Assembly (NCBI GenBank): GCA_020846005.1
Contig: JADLEQ010000059.1
Span: 21,121 to 85,120 of the forward strand
DNA from: Polyangiaceae bacterium
GTDB taxonomy: Bacteria; Myxococcota_A; Polyangia; Polyangiales; Polyangiaceae
Direction of reading: 5' to 3'
DNA length: 64,000 nucleotides
Both the position numbers and the translations under genes were made by a program. Positions 43,696-52,702 of this stretch are shown in pieces. The notes beneath the pieces were generated by a model that made no database searches, was not told the DNA's origin, and saw nothing but the letters and a program-made list of their open reading frames with translations. The number at the start of each line of letters is the position of its first letter. The stretch's first letter is position 1.

Positions 43696-45608
43696 GGCTC
43701 CTCGTGGACGGCGCTGCTGCCGTTGGTGGCGGACGGGCGGTCGCCGGGCTCGAGCTCCTGCCGGATGCGGCTCTCGATCTCGTCGACCTTGAAGGGCTTG
43801 CCCTGGATCTTGGTGTAGCTGATGGCCGGCAGCAGGTACTGGCTGCGGATGAGCCGCACCAGCTGGCCGAGGTTCATCTCGGGGACCAGCACGCGCTCGA
43901 ACTTGCCGAGCAGCGCGCCGAGGTTGCGCGGGAACGGGTGGAGGTTCCGGAGGTGCGCGTGGCTCACGTCGAGCCCGCGCGCGCGGCACCGGCTCACGGC
44001 CTCGCGGATCGCGCCGTAGGTCGAGCCCCAGCCCAGCACGAGGAGCTTGCCGTGATCGGCGCCGACCTCGATCCCCTGCTCCGGGATGTCCTCCGCGATG
44101 CCGAGGATCTTGGCCTCGCGGGTCCGGCTCATCAGCTCGTGGTTCTCCGGGGAGTACGAGATGTGGCCCGACTTGAAGTCCTTCTCGATGCCGCCGATGC
44201 GGTGCGTGAGGCCCGGCGTCCCCGGCACGGCCCACGCGCGGGCGAGCGTCTTCGGGTCGCGGACGAACGGGTGGAAGCCCTCGACCTCCGTCCGCTGGGT
44301 GACGGGGATCTTCGCCAGCTTCGACACGTCCGGCACCCGCCACGGCTCCGCGCCGTTCGCCAGGTAGCCGTCCGTGAGCAGGATGACGGGGGTCATGTAC
44401 TTCACCGCGATGCGCGCCGCCTCGATCGCCATGGCGAAGCAGTCCGCGGGGGTCGCGGCGGCGAGCACGCAGATCGGCGCCTCACCATTGCGGCCGTACA
44501 CGGCCTGGAAGAGATCGGCCTGCTCCGTCTTCGTCGGGAGGCCGGTGCTCGGACCGCCGCGCTGCACGTTGACGACGACGAGTGGGAGCTCCGTCGACAC
44601 TGCGAGCCCGAGCGCCTCCGTCTTCAGCGCCATGCCGGGGCCGCTCGTCACGGTGACGCCGAGGCTGCCGGCGTACGACGCGCCGATCGCGACGCAGATG
44701 GCCGCGATCTCGTCCTCCGCTTGCACGGTCGTCACGCCGAGCGCCTTGTGGCGGCTGAGCTCGTGCAGCACGTCGCTGGCCGGCGTGATGGGGTACGCGC
44801 CCATCACCACGGGGAGGCCCGTGAGCTGCCCCGCGGCGAGCAGGCCCCATGCGGTCGCGATGTTGCCGCTGATGTTGCGGTACTTACCCGGCTGTACGGC
44901 GGCCGGCGGGACGTCGTAGCGGTGGTGGGAGATCTCGGCCGTCTCGCCGTAAGCGTGGCCCGCCTTGAGCGCCTGGACGTTGGCGGCGACGAGCTCCGGG
45001 CGCTTGGCGAACTTCGCCTCCAACCAGCGAACCGTCGGCTCGAGGCTGCGCCCGTAGATCCAGTACATCAGGCCCAGCGTCCAGAAGTTCTTGCAGCGCG
45101 CGGCCTCCTTCGACGAGAGCCCGGTGCTCGCGACCGCGGCCTGCGTCAGCTTCGTGATGTCGATCGCCAGCACGTCCCACGACGAGAGCGATCCGTCCTC
45201 GAGCGGGTTCGCCGCGTAGCCGGCCTTGCGCAGGTTGGCGGCCTTGAACTCGTCGGAGTTCACGATCAGCAGCCCGCCGCGCTTCAGATCGCGGAGGTTC
45301 GTCGTGAGGGCGGCCGGGTTCATCGCGACGAGCACGTCGGGCGCGTCCCCCGGTGTGAAGACGTCGTCGGCGCCGAAGTGGATCTGGAAGCCGCTCACGC
45401 CGTACGTCGTGCCGACCGGGGCGCGGATCTCCGCGGGGTAGTCGGGGAAGGTGGCGAGGTCGTTACGGGCGAGCGCGGCGGCCAGCGTGAACTGGTCGCC
45501 CGTCACCTGCATGCCGTCGCCGGAGTCGCCACAGAATCGGACGACGGCGCCGCGGACGGCTCTTGGAGTGGGAGACGGGGGGACGTGTGGCGATTGATCG
45601 GTGGACAT
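43692..45608 (-). CDS. korA: 2-oxoacid:ferredoxin oxidoreductase, fused gamma-alpha subunit
   Basis: A 638-residue protein with the gamma domain first (residues 15-205, with VVRFCGDSGDGMQVTGDQ) and the alpha domain next (from about 230, with YPITPASDVLHELSRH, TSGPGMALKTEALGLA and VNVQRGGPSTGLPTKTEQAD). This fused KorA type is common in bacteria using a two-subunit KGOR. The start at 45608 is followed by korB after 4 bases of overlap. With the ethylmalonyl-CoA genes it suggests flexible acetyl-CoA or C4 metabolism (inference). Confidence 0.92.
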   Translation of the reverse strand: MSTDQSPHVPPSPTPRAVRGAVVRFCGDSGDGMQVTGDQFTLAAALARNDLATFPDYPAEIRAPVGTTYGVSGFQIHFGADDVFTPGDAPDVLVAMNPAALTTNLRDLKRGGLLIVNSDEFKAANLRKAGYAANPLEDGSLSSWDVLAIDITKLTQAAVASTGLSSKEAARCKNFWTLGLMYWIYGRSLEPTVRWLEAKFAKRPELVAANVQALKAGHAYGETAEISHHRYDVPPAAVQPGKYRNISGNIATAWGLLAAGQLTGLPVVMGAYPITPASDVLHELSRHKALGVTTVQAEDEIAAICVAIGASYAGSLGVTVTSGPGMALKTEALGLAVSTELPLVVVNVQRGGPSTGLPTKTEQADLFQAVYGRNGEAPICVLAAATPADCFAMAIEAARIAVKYMTPVILLTDGYLANGAEPWRVPDVSKLAKIPVTQRTEVEGFHPFVRDPKTLARAWAVPGTPGLTHRIGGIEKDFKSGHISYSPENHELMSRTREAKILGIAEDIPEQGIEVGADHGKLLVLGWGSTYGAIREAVSRCRARGLDVSHAHLRNLHPFPRNLGALLGKFERVLVPEMNLGQLVRLIRSQYLLPAISYTKIQGKPFKVDEIESRIRQELEPGDRPSATNGSSAVHEEP

Positions 45609-45702
45609 CTGCCTCGGGGGGCTCTGGGGCTACCGCGTGCTCGGTCGATCGGGGTCGCCCGGGCGGTTTCGCGGCGGCAGTCTAGCGCGGAGTGTGCGGT
45701 CG

Positions 45703-46152
45703 TCACCCCTTCGCGGGGGCGTGCCGGTCGAGCAGCCTGCCGAGCCGAGGCGCGGCGGCCTCCACGTGCTTCTTCGCAGTGGGCCGGAGCTGATCATAGG
45801 CCTTGCGGATGCCGCCCCGCTGGGCGTTGGCGGCGCGCGCGTCGGTGATCGCGAGGAGCGCATCTGCTGCGCGGCCTGCGTTCTTCTCCAGGTGAGCGCC
45901 GGGCAGGACGCCCTGCGCGATGGCTTCCTGGTACAGAGGGTCCAGCGCGTCCAGGAAGTCGTCGAGCAGGTGGTCGATCACCTCGCGGACGAACCCGGGC
46001 TTGACGCCCTTGACCACGGCGAACGCGCCCTTGATGGCGATGCCCGTCAGGCCGGACTTGCTGGCGACCTCTTCGTCGAGCGTGCGCTGGGCGTCGTCGA
46101 CCACGGCGGCGCGGGTCGGCGCGGCGCCGAGGCGGTCCTTCAGGTTCGTCAT
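45703..46152 (-). CDS. Hypothetical helical protein (DUF6918-like)
   Basis: A 149-residue soluble all-helical protein: LDEEVASKSGLTGIAIKGAF, VVKGVKPGFVREVIDHLLDD, ALDPLYQEAIAQG and AADALLAITDARA. It resembles an actinobacterial and myxobacterial uncharacterised family (DUF6918, from memory). No catalytic residues or membrane segment. The start is ATG 46152. Its position between korA and the kinase gives no functional hint. Confidence 0.65.
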   Translation of the reverse strand: MTNLKDRLGAAPTRAAVVDDAQRTLDEEVASKSGLTGIAIKGAFAVVKGVKPGFVREVIDHLLDDFLDALDPLYQEAIAQGVLPGAHLEKNAGRAADALLAITDARAANAQRGGIRKAYDQLRPTAKKHVEAAAPRLGRLLDRHAPAKG

Positions 46153-46349
46153 GGGCGCGGGGGCTAGCAGAGTCGGGCGCGCGCGGCGACCGACGGCGCT
46201 CATGTAGGAGGATGTGGGAGGCGCGCTCGTGCGGGGCGGCGCGGGTCGCGCGGGCCGAAAGCTGCGACCCCCGCGTAGCGACGGCCAAGATCGGGTGTAG
46301 GCTCTTCCATGAGCTTCCAGCTCGGGGCCGATCGAGCGCCCCGGTGGAA

Positions 46350-46362
46350 CGTACCAGGTACG
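46350..46362. repeat. Perfect inverted repeat abutting the kinase start codon
   Basis: CGTACC-A-GGTACG, arms of 6 bases, ends one base before the ATG at 46364. It could be an operator or a small hairpin (5 base pairs, 3-nt loop) that limits translation; it may also be chance. Confidence 0.4.
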
Positions 46363-46363
46363 G

Positions 46364-47893
46364 ATGTCGGACGATCTGAAGCGCGGCTCGCGGCTGGGCC
46401 GCTACGAGCTCCTCCTGCGGATCGGTCGCGGTGGCATGGCGACCGTCTGGGTCGCGCGGGAGCGCGCCGAGCAGCGCGAGGACGAGCGCCTCGTCGCCAT
46501 CAAGGCGATCCTCCCCGAGCTCAACGAAGATCCCGAGTTCGTGAAGATGTTCCTCGACGAGGGCCGCCTCGTCCGGAGCATCCGCCACGAGAACGTCGTC
46601 GCCGTCTACGACGTGGCCGAGCTGGACGGCGTGATGTGCATGGTGATGGAGTGGATCGAGGGCGACTCGCTCCACACGCTGATCGCTGAGGCCGGCAAGC
46701 GGAAGCCCGTGCCTCCCGAGCTGGCGGTCCGCATGATCGCGGACGCCGCCGCGGGCCTGCACGCCGCGCACGAGGCGAAGGACGAGAAGGGCGAGCTGCT
46801 CGGCGTCGTCCACCGTGACGTGTCGCCCCACAACATCCTGATCGGGACGGACGGCTCGGTGAAGCTGGTCGATTTCGGCGTCGCGAAGGCGATGGGCCGG
46901 ATCACGGAGGCGACCAGCGCCGGCCAGCTCAAGGGCAAGTTCGGTTACATGTCGCCCGAGCAGGCGATGGCGAAGCCCGTCGACCGCCGCGCGGACGTGT
47001 TCGCGCTCGGGATCGTGCTCTTCGAGCTGACGACGGGCCGCCGCCTGTTCCGCGGGGAGCACGACGCCGAGACGCTGCACCTGGTCGTCTCGGGCGAGAT
47101 CCCGGCGCCCACCTCGCTCGACGCAGAGTACCCGAAGGCGCTCGAGACGATCGTGTTGAAGGCGCTCGAGCGCGACCTCGGCAAGCGCTACCAGACGGCG
47201 GAGGAGCTCCAGCGGGACCTCGAGGGGTACCTGAAGAGCGAGCGCATCGTGGTCGCGCGCGCCGGCCTCGGCGCGTTGCTGAAGCGCGTGCTCGGGGATC
47301 GGATCGATCAGCGCCGCAAGGCCGTACGGGCGACGCTGCGGCAGCTCGACGGCGGGGACGCGGCGCCGCTCGCGAGCGCGCCGGACTCCGCCGCCACCGG
47401 CGCGGGGGACTCCACGGGCTCCGGGATCAGCCAGCTCGGCGGGCCCGCGTCGTCGACCAGCGGCCTCTCCCACACCAGCTCGTCGGGCGTGTCGGCGGTG
47501 CAGCCGCCTCCCCGACGCAGCTCCCTCGGCGGCTACGTCGTCGGGATCGGGGGGCTCGTCGTCGCGCTCGGCGCGGTCGCGGCGGTCGCGCTCACGCGTC
47601 GCCCGCAGACGACCGTCGTGCAGCCGCCGGTCGTCGCCGCGACGCCCGAGTCGACCGAGGCGGCCCGCCCGAGCGGCGCGCCGGCGCGCGCGCCCGCGGC
47701 GGACGACGGCGTCGCCGTCACGGATCTGTCCGCGCTCGGCCCGGCGCAGGCCGGCGGCGCGGCGCCTCGCGCGAGCGCCGCCGCGTCGGCGGCGGGTCGC
47801 CCGGCGGAGAAACCGAGCGAGAAGCCGAAGCCCGCCGCACCCGCGGCCCCGGGCCCCGCAGGGCTCCCCCGCGCCAACCCCTACGGGAACTGA
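46364..47893 (+). CDS. Membrane-anchored serine/threonine protein kinase
   Basis: A 509-residue PknB-type kinase. Residues 10-290 form the catalytic domain: IGRGGMATVW (Gly loop), Lys47 in VAIKAIL, catalytic Asp152 in VHRDVSPHNIL, DFGVAKA and GYMSPEQAM. A Ser/Gly-rich juxtamembrane stretch, a membrane helix around 390-410 and an Ala/Pro/Lys-rich tail follow, so the kinase is cytosolic with a short periplasmic tail. The HRDVSP catalytic loop is typical of myxobacterial kinases. Substrates are unknown. Confidence 0.93.
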   Translation: MSDDLKRGSRLGRYELLLRIGRGGMATVWVARERAEQREDERLVAIKAILPELNEDPEFVKMFLDEGRLVRSIRHENVVAVYDVAELDGVMCMVMEWIEGDSLHTLIAEAGKRKPVPPELAVRMIADAAAGLHAAHEAKDEKGELLGVVHRDVSPHNILIGTDGSVKLVDFGVAKAMGRITEATSAGQLKGKFGYMSPEQAMAKPVDRRADVFALGIVLFELTTGRRLFRGEHDAETLHLVVSGEIPAPTSLDAEYPKALETIVLKALERDLGKRYQTAEELQRDLEGYLKSERIVVARAGLGALLKRVLGDRIDQRRKAVRATLRQLDGGDAAPLASAPDSAATGAGDSTGSGISQLGGPASSTSGLSHTSSSGVSAVQPPPRRSSLGGYVVGIGGLVVALGAVAAVALTRRPQTTVVQPPVVAATPESTEAARPSGAPARAPAADDGVAVTDLSALGPAQAGGAAPRASAAASAAGRPAEKPSEKPKPAAPAAPGPAGLPRANPYGN

Positions 47894-47915
47894 CGCCGTC
47901 CGCGTGGGCGCGGGC

Positions 47916-49160
47916 TCACGGCGGTGTCTTCGGTACCGAGCGGATGAGGCCGCTCGAGGTCGCGAACACCACGACCGTCGGCCCGTGGTCGAGCGCCTCG
48001 ACGCCGCCCTCGGCGGGCGCGATCTGCGTCACGTCGCCGCCGCCGATGGGCGTCATGAACACTCCGCCGCCGAGGTAATCCGGCGCCGCGCCGCCGCGCG
48101 CGGACCACGTGACGGTGCCCGCGTAGGTGACCACGTCGCCCACGTTCACGAACTCGTTGGCGCCGATGCGGGCGGCGATCCGGCGCTCGGCCTCGCCCTG
48201 GCCGTCGCAGCTGTTCGAAGACAGCTTGCGTTGCCAGATTTCGCCGCTCGAGCGCGAGACGTAGAAGTTCAGGTTGTCGCTCGCGATGCCGACGGCGTCG
48301 TCGATCGGATCGGCGAGCGCCTCCGCCCGGCTGCTCCCGCCGTCCGTCCGCGTGACCCACACGCCGCCATTGCTGATCCAGTACACGCACCCGCCGGACA
48401 CCGTGAGGTCGCCGCCCGTCTCGTTGCCCGCCTGCGAGGTGTAGACCGTCGTCGCAGTCGTCCCGCCGGCTGCCTGCGGGAACCTCACGAGCCCGATGGA
48501 GCCGGCGCCGACCACCCGCAGGCTGACGTAGACGTTGCCGTCCGCGGCGGCGAAGATGCCGCGCCCTTCGCCGATGGGGCCGGGCGGCGCGATCTCGATC
48601 GGAGTGCCGTCGGACTTCGTGATCCGGCGGATGCGACCCTCCTGCGTGCTCACCTTGCCGGCCGCCAGGTACACGAAGATCGAGCCCGGGGGCGTGGCCA
48701 TCGCGAACGGGAGCTCGACCCCCGCCGACACGGGCACGCCGGCGCCGCCCGCGAGCGGGACCTTGCCGAGGAGCGCCGCCGAGCTGCCCCGAGTGGTGCG
48801 GAAGACGTCCGCGGCGTCCGTCGAGATGAGCAGCGGCACCTCGGACGGCAGGTTCGCCAGGTTCTTCACCGGGTGGACGCCGGAGTCGTAAGGGACGAAG
48901 ACCGGTGGGAGCGGCGCGTCGGGTGGGGCGTCCGCGGGCGCGTCGCTCGCGGCGTCCGGGCCCGCGCCGCTCGCCCCGCCGGCTCCCGCCCCGCCCGCGC
49001 CGGACGCCCCCGCCGCGCCCGCGCCGCCGCTCGTGCCGCCCGCGCTCGCGTCCGCGTCTCCGTCCGGGATGAGCGACTCGTCGAGCGTCGCGAGGCACCC
49101 GCCGGCGGCGGCGGTGATCACCGTGGCGATGGCGAGGTGATGAGGGAGGCGAGACGGCAT
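47916..49160 (-). CDS. Lipoprotein with beta-propeller-like repeats
   Basis: A 414-residue lipoprotein with signal and lipobox TAAAGGC (residues 16-22), a Gly/Ala/Ser/Asp-rich linker to about residue 85, and a beta-rich body with repeats such as IYV or VYW strands and aromatic ends (GSIFVYLAAGKV, GGCVYWISNGGVWVT, LNFYVSRSSGEIWQ). The strand pattern fits a beta-propeller or NHL-like fold. The family is not named. It is divergent from the TPR gene at 49.2 kb, with only 30 bases between starts. Confidence 0.65.
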   Translation of the reverse strand: MPSRLPHHLAIATVITAAAGGCLATLDESLIPDGDADASAGGTSGGAGAAGASGAGGAGAGGASGAGPDAASDAPADAPPDAPLPPVFVPYDSGVHPVKNLANLPSEVPLLISTDAADVFRTTRGSSAALLGKVPLAGGAGVPVSAGVELPFAMATPPGSIFVYLAAGKVSTQEGRIRRITKSDGTPIEIAPPGPIGEGRGIFAAADGNVYVSLRVVGAGSIGLVRFPQAAGGTTATTVYTSQAGNETGGDLTVSGGCVYWISNGGVWVTRTDGGSSRAEALADPIDDAVGIASDNLNFYVSRSSGEIWQRKLSSNSCDGQGEAERRIAARIGANEFVNVGDVVTYAGTVTWSARGGAAPDYLGGGVFMTPIGGGDVTQIAPAEGGVEALDHGPTVVVFATSSGLIRSVPKTPP

Positions 49161-49190
49161 CGGGACATCGATGCTATCATCGTTCGTCCG

Positions 49191-50153
49191 ATGCGACCTC
49201 TCGTTCTCGCGGCAGCTCTCGGGCTAGGAGCCCTCGCGCCGGCGCCGGCGTGGGCCCAGTCGGCCGAGCCGGACCCGGCTACGGCGGCCGACGCGCGGCG
49301 GTTCTTCGACGTGGCGCAGAAGGCGTTCGACGAGGGGCGCTACGTCGACGCCGCGCGGGCGTTCGAGGAGGCGTTTCGCATCAAGCCGCACCCGTTCCCG
49401 CTGATCAACGCCGGCGACGCCTGGGAGAAGGCCGGCGAGTACGCGATGGCGGCGCGCATCTTCCAGCGGGTGCTCGAGCTCGAGCAGTCCACCGACCAGG
49501 ATCGGACGGACGCCATCGAGCGGCTGGCCCGGCTGAAGCCCCAGCTCGGGCTCATCGAGCTGAAGGGCAAGCCGTCGGTGAAGGTGAAGGTCGGCGCCGA
49601 CGAGTTCCACGGCGGCCAGCGCGTCTACGTGTTCCCGGGCGAGCACAAGGTCGTGCTGGCGGAGGTGGATGGCGCCAAGCCCCGCGTGGTCGAGGTGGCG
49701 GCGGGCGCCACCGTCTCGGTCGACGTGGAGAAGCTCGATCGCGCGCCGGCGTCGACCGAGTCACGACCCGGCGAGGGCGGCCCGGCGCGGCCGCCGAAGG
49801 CCGCGCCGGTCGAGGCGCGCGGCGTCGGCGTCGGCACGTGGATCTCGTTCGGGATCGGCGGGCTCGGGCTGGGCGCCGCGGCGGTGTTCGGGCTCCAGGT
49901 GACGGACGCCCAGAGCTCCTTCGAGGAGCGGCCCAACCGCGGGGACTACGATCGCTTCGAGCAGGCCAAGCTCCTCACGAACGTGAGCCTCGGCGTCGGC
50001 GTCGTCGGGCTCGGGCTGGGGACGTACCTGCTGCTCGGCGATCTGAGCTCGGAGCCCGCGGCTGACGCCCGGCGGCCCCCGGCGCGCGGGGCGCGGGTCG
50101 GGGTGGTCCCGCTGGAGGGTGGCGCGCTGGTCGTCACCGGGAGCCGCTTCTAG
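49191..50153 (+). CDS. Exported TPR/PEGA-type protein
   Basis: A 320-residue protein with a cleavable signal peptide (GALAPAPAWAQS), TPR-like helices in residues 30-105 (ARRFFDVAQKAFDEGRYVDA, AFEEAFRIKPHPFPL), a PEGA-like beta segment (VKVKVGADEFHGGQRVYVFPG), then two hydrophobic segments (WISFGIGGLGLGAAAVFGL and LGVGVVGLGLGTYLLLG). This plan is common in myxobacterial periplasmic proteins of unknown function. The ATG is at 49191. Confidence 0.75.
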   Translation: MRPLVLAAALGLGALAPAPAWAQSAEPDPATAADARRFFDVAQKAFDEGRYVDAARAFEEAFRIKPHPFPLINAGDAWEKAGEYAMAARIFQRVLELEQSTDQDRTDAIERLARLKPQLGLIELKGKPSVKVKVGADEFHGGQRVYVFPGEHKVVLAEVDGAKPRVVEVAAGATVSVDVEKLDRAPASTESRPGEGGPARPPKAAPVEARGVGVGTWISFGIGGLGLGAAAVFGLQVTDAQSSFEERPNRGDYDRFEQAKLLTNVSLGVGVVGLGLGTYLLLGDLSSEPAADARRPPARGARVGVVPLEGGALVVTGSRF

Positions 50154-50233
50154 GGCGCTCCGCGTGGGGATGGCCCTGGGAGCCTTGGCGCGCGACGCGG
50201 GTGGGGTATGAAGCCCTCCATGGGGAGCCTCCC

Positions 50234-51634
<1,401 letters not shown>

Positions 51635-51729
51635 GCGCCGCAGCGACCCCGGGAGCGCTGCTCCAAACGGCCGCTCCAAAACCGCTCCAAGCCGCCGGGC
51701 CGGATCTCACGATCCCGCAGAAATCTTCG

Positions 51730-51801
51730 AGGCGAGGACCGGATTCGAACCGGCGTGTGACGGTTTTGCAAACCGTTGCCTAACCGCTTGGCTACCTCGC
51801 C
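51730..51801 (-). tRNA. tRNA-Cys (anticodon GCA)
   Basis: On the minus strand a complete cloverleaf: acceptor GGCGAGG/CCTCGCC, a short D arm (AGCCAAGCGGTTAGGC), anticodon stem ACGGT/ACCGT with loop TTGCAAA (anticodon GCA), and T arm GCCGGTTCGAATCCGGT. The discriminator is U, as in Cys tRNAs. CCA is not encoded. No integrase or att repeat is seen beside it. Confidence 0.95.
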
Positions 51802-51825
51802 AGAGGCCGTCTGGAGCGGACGGGT

Positions 51826-51853
51826 ACGCTATCGCGTCCCTGCGCCAGCGCAA
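51826..51853 (-). promoter_or_regulatory. Candidate sigma-70-type promoter of tRNA-Cys
   Basis: On the minus strand TTGCGC, a 16-base spacer and TAGCGT. The -10 box ends 25 bases before the tRNA 5' end. Plausible but weakly conserved. Confidence 0.35.
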
Positions 51854-51896
51854 GCCCTCGCGCGCTCCGCTGCGCTCGTTGGCGCGCCCGTGCCGG

Positions 51897-52700
51897 CTAC
51901 TCGTCCGGCGCGAGATCCTCGGCGAGGAAGTTCAGGATGACGTCGTCGAGCGACTGGCTCGCGACGTCGCCGCCGAAGATGGTGGCGCTCTCCGGCCGCG
52001 GCGGCTCTGCGAAGATGGTGGCCGGGCGGGACGCCGCGTACTTCGCGCCCTCACCTCGCGCTGCCGCGGGCTCGGCGGCCTGGACGGCCGGGGTGCCGAG
52101 CGCGGGCGTGCCGCGCCGTCGCGGGTAAGGCGCGCCGACCGTCGACACCGCGGGGACGGATGGCTCCGGCAGCGAGGCGGCCGCCTGCGCGAGCGCCGCC
52201 TCGAGCGCGCGCTCCGCGGACTCCACGTCCCCCGGCGGCGGGGGCGCGGCTACTTTCATCAGGAAGGGGTTGGAGAGGCGGCGGCGCTGCGCCGGGGGGC
52301 GGGGCGCCTCCGGAGCCGCTGGCGCCTCGTCCGGCTCGGGCTCGGGCTCGGGCGGCGGCGCGGCCTCGACCGGCGAAGGGTCGAGGGTCACCGACGCGGG
52401 CGGCGAGTCGCCGCATGCGCGCTCGATCAGGGCGTCGAATTCGCCGGCGCGGAGCGACACGAACATCGCCTTGTGCTGCTCCTTCATCAGCCGGCGGACG
52501 ACGGTCGTCATGTCGTCGCGCCCAAGGTGCTCGGCGTAGTCCGTCCGCGCGGAGCGCACGATGCGCCCGCCGTCCGCGAAGAGGTGGGTCACGATGCGGG
52601 GATGGCGGACGCCGGAGTCCTCCGTCTGGATGTGGAACACGCGGCCGCGATGGCGCACGTTGTTGTTGAAGCCGAGGAGCGGCGGGGGATCGCCCGCCAT
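51897..52700 (-). CDS. Hypothetical protein with a conserved myxobacterial N-terminal domain
   Basis: A 267-residue protein. Residues 8-95 form a compact domain (FNNNVRHRGRVFHIQTEDSG, IVTHLFADGGRIVRS, TTVVRRLMKEQHKAMFVSL). The middle is disordered and Pro/Ala/Glu-rich, with a short helical tail (LDDVILNFLAEDL). There is no signal peptide or catalytic motif. It lies 2 bases after the signalling gene upstream, so they are co-transcribed and probably in one regulatory pathway. Confidence 0.65.
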   Translation of the reverse strand: MAGDPPPLLGFNNNVRHRGRVFHIQTEDSGVRHPRIVTHLFADGGRIVRSARTDYAEHLGRDDMTTVVRRLMKEQHKAMFVSLRAGEFDALIERACGDSPPASVTLDPSPVEAAPPPEPEPEPDEAPAAPEAPRPPAQRRRLSNPFLMKVAAPPPPGDVESAERALEAALAQAAASLPEPSVPAVSTVGAPYPRRRGTPALGTPAVQAAEPAAARGEGAKYAASRPATIFAEPPRPESATIFGGDVASQSLDDVILNFLAEDLAPDE

Positions 52701-52702
52701 GG

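Noticed and set aside
51730..51801. tRNA-Cys as an integration site of a mobile island
   Set aside because: No integrase, direct repeat of the tRNA end or composition change is seen on either side.
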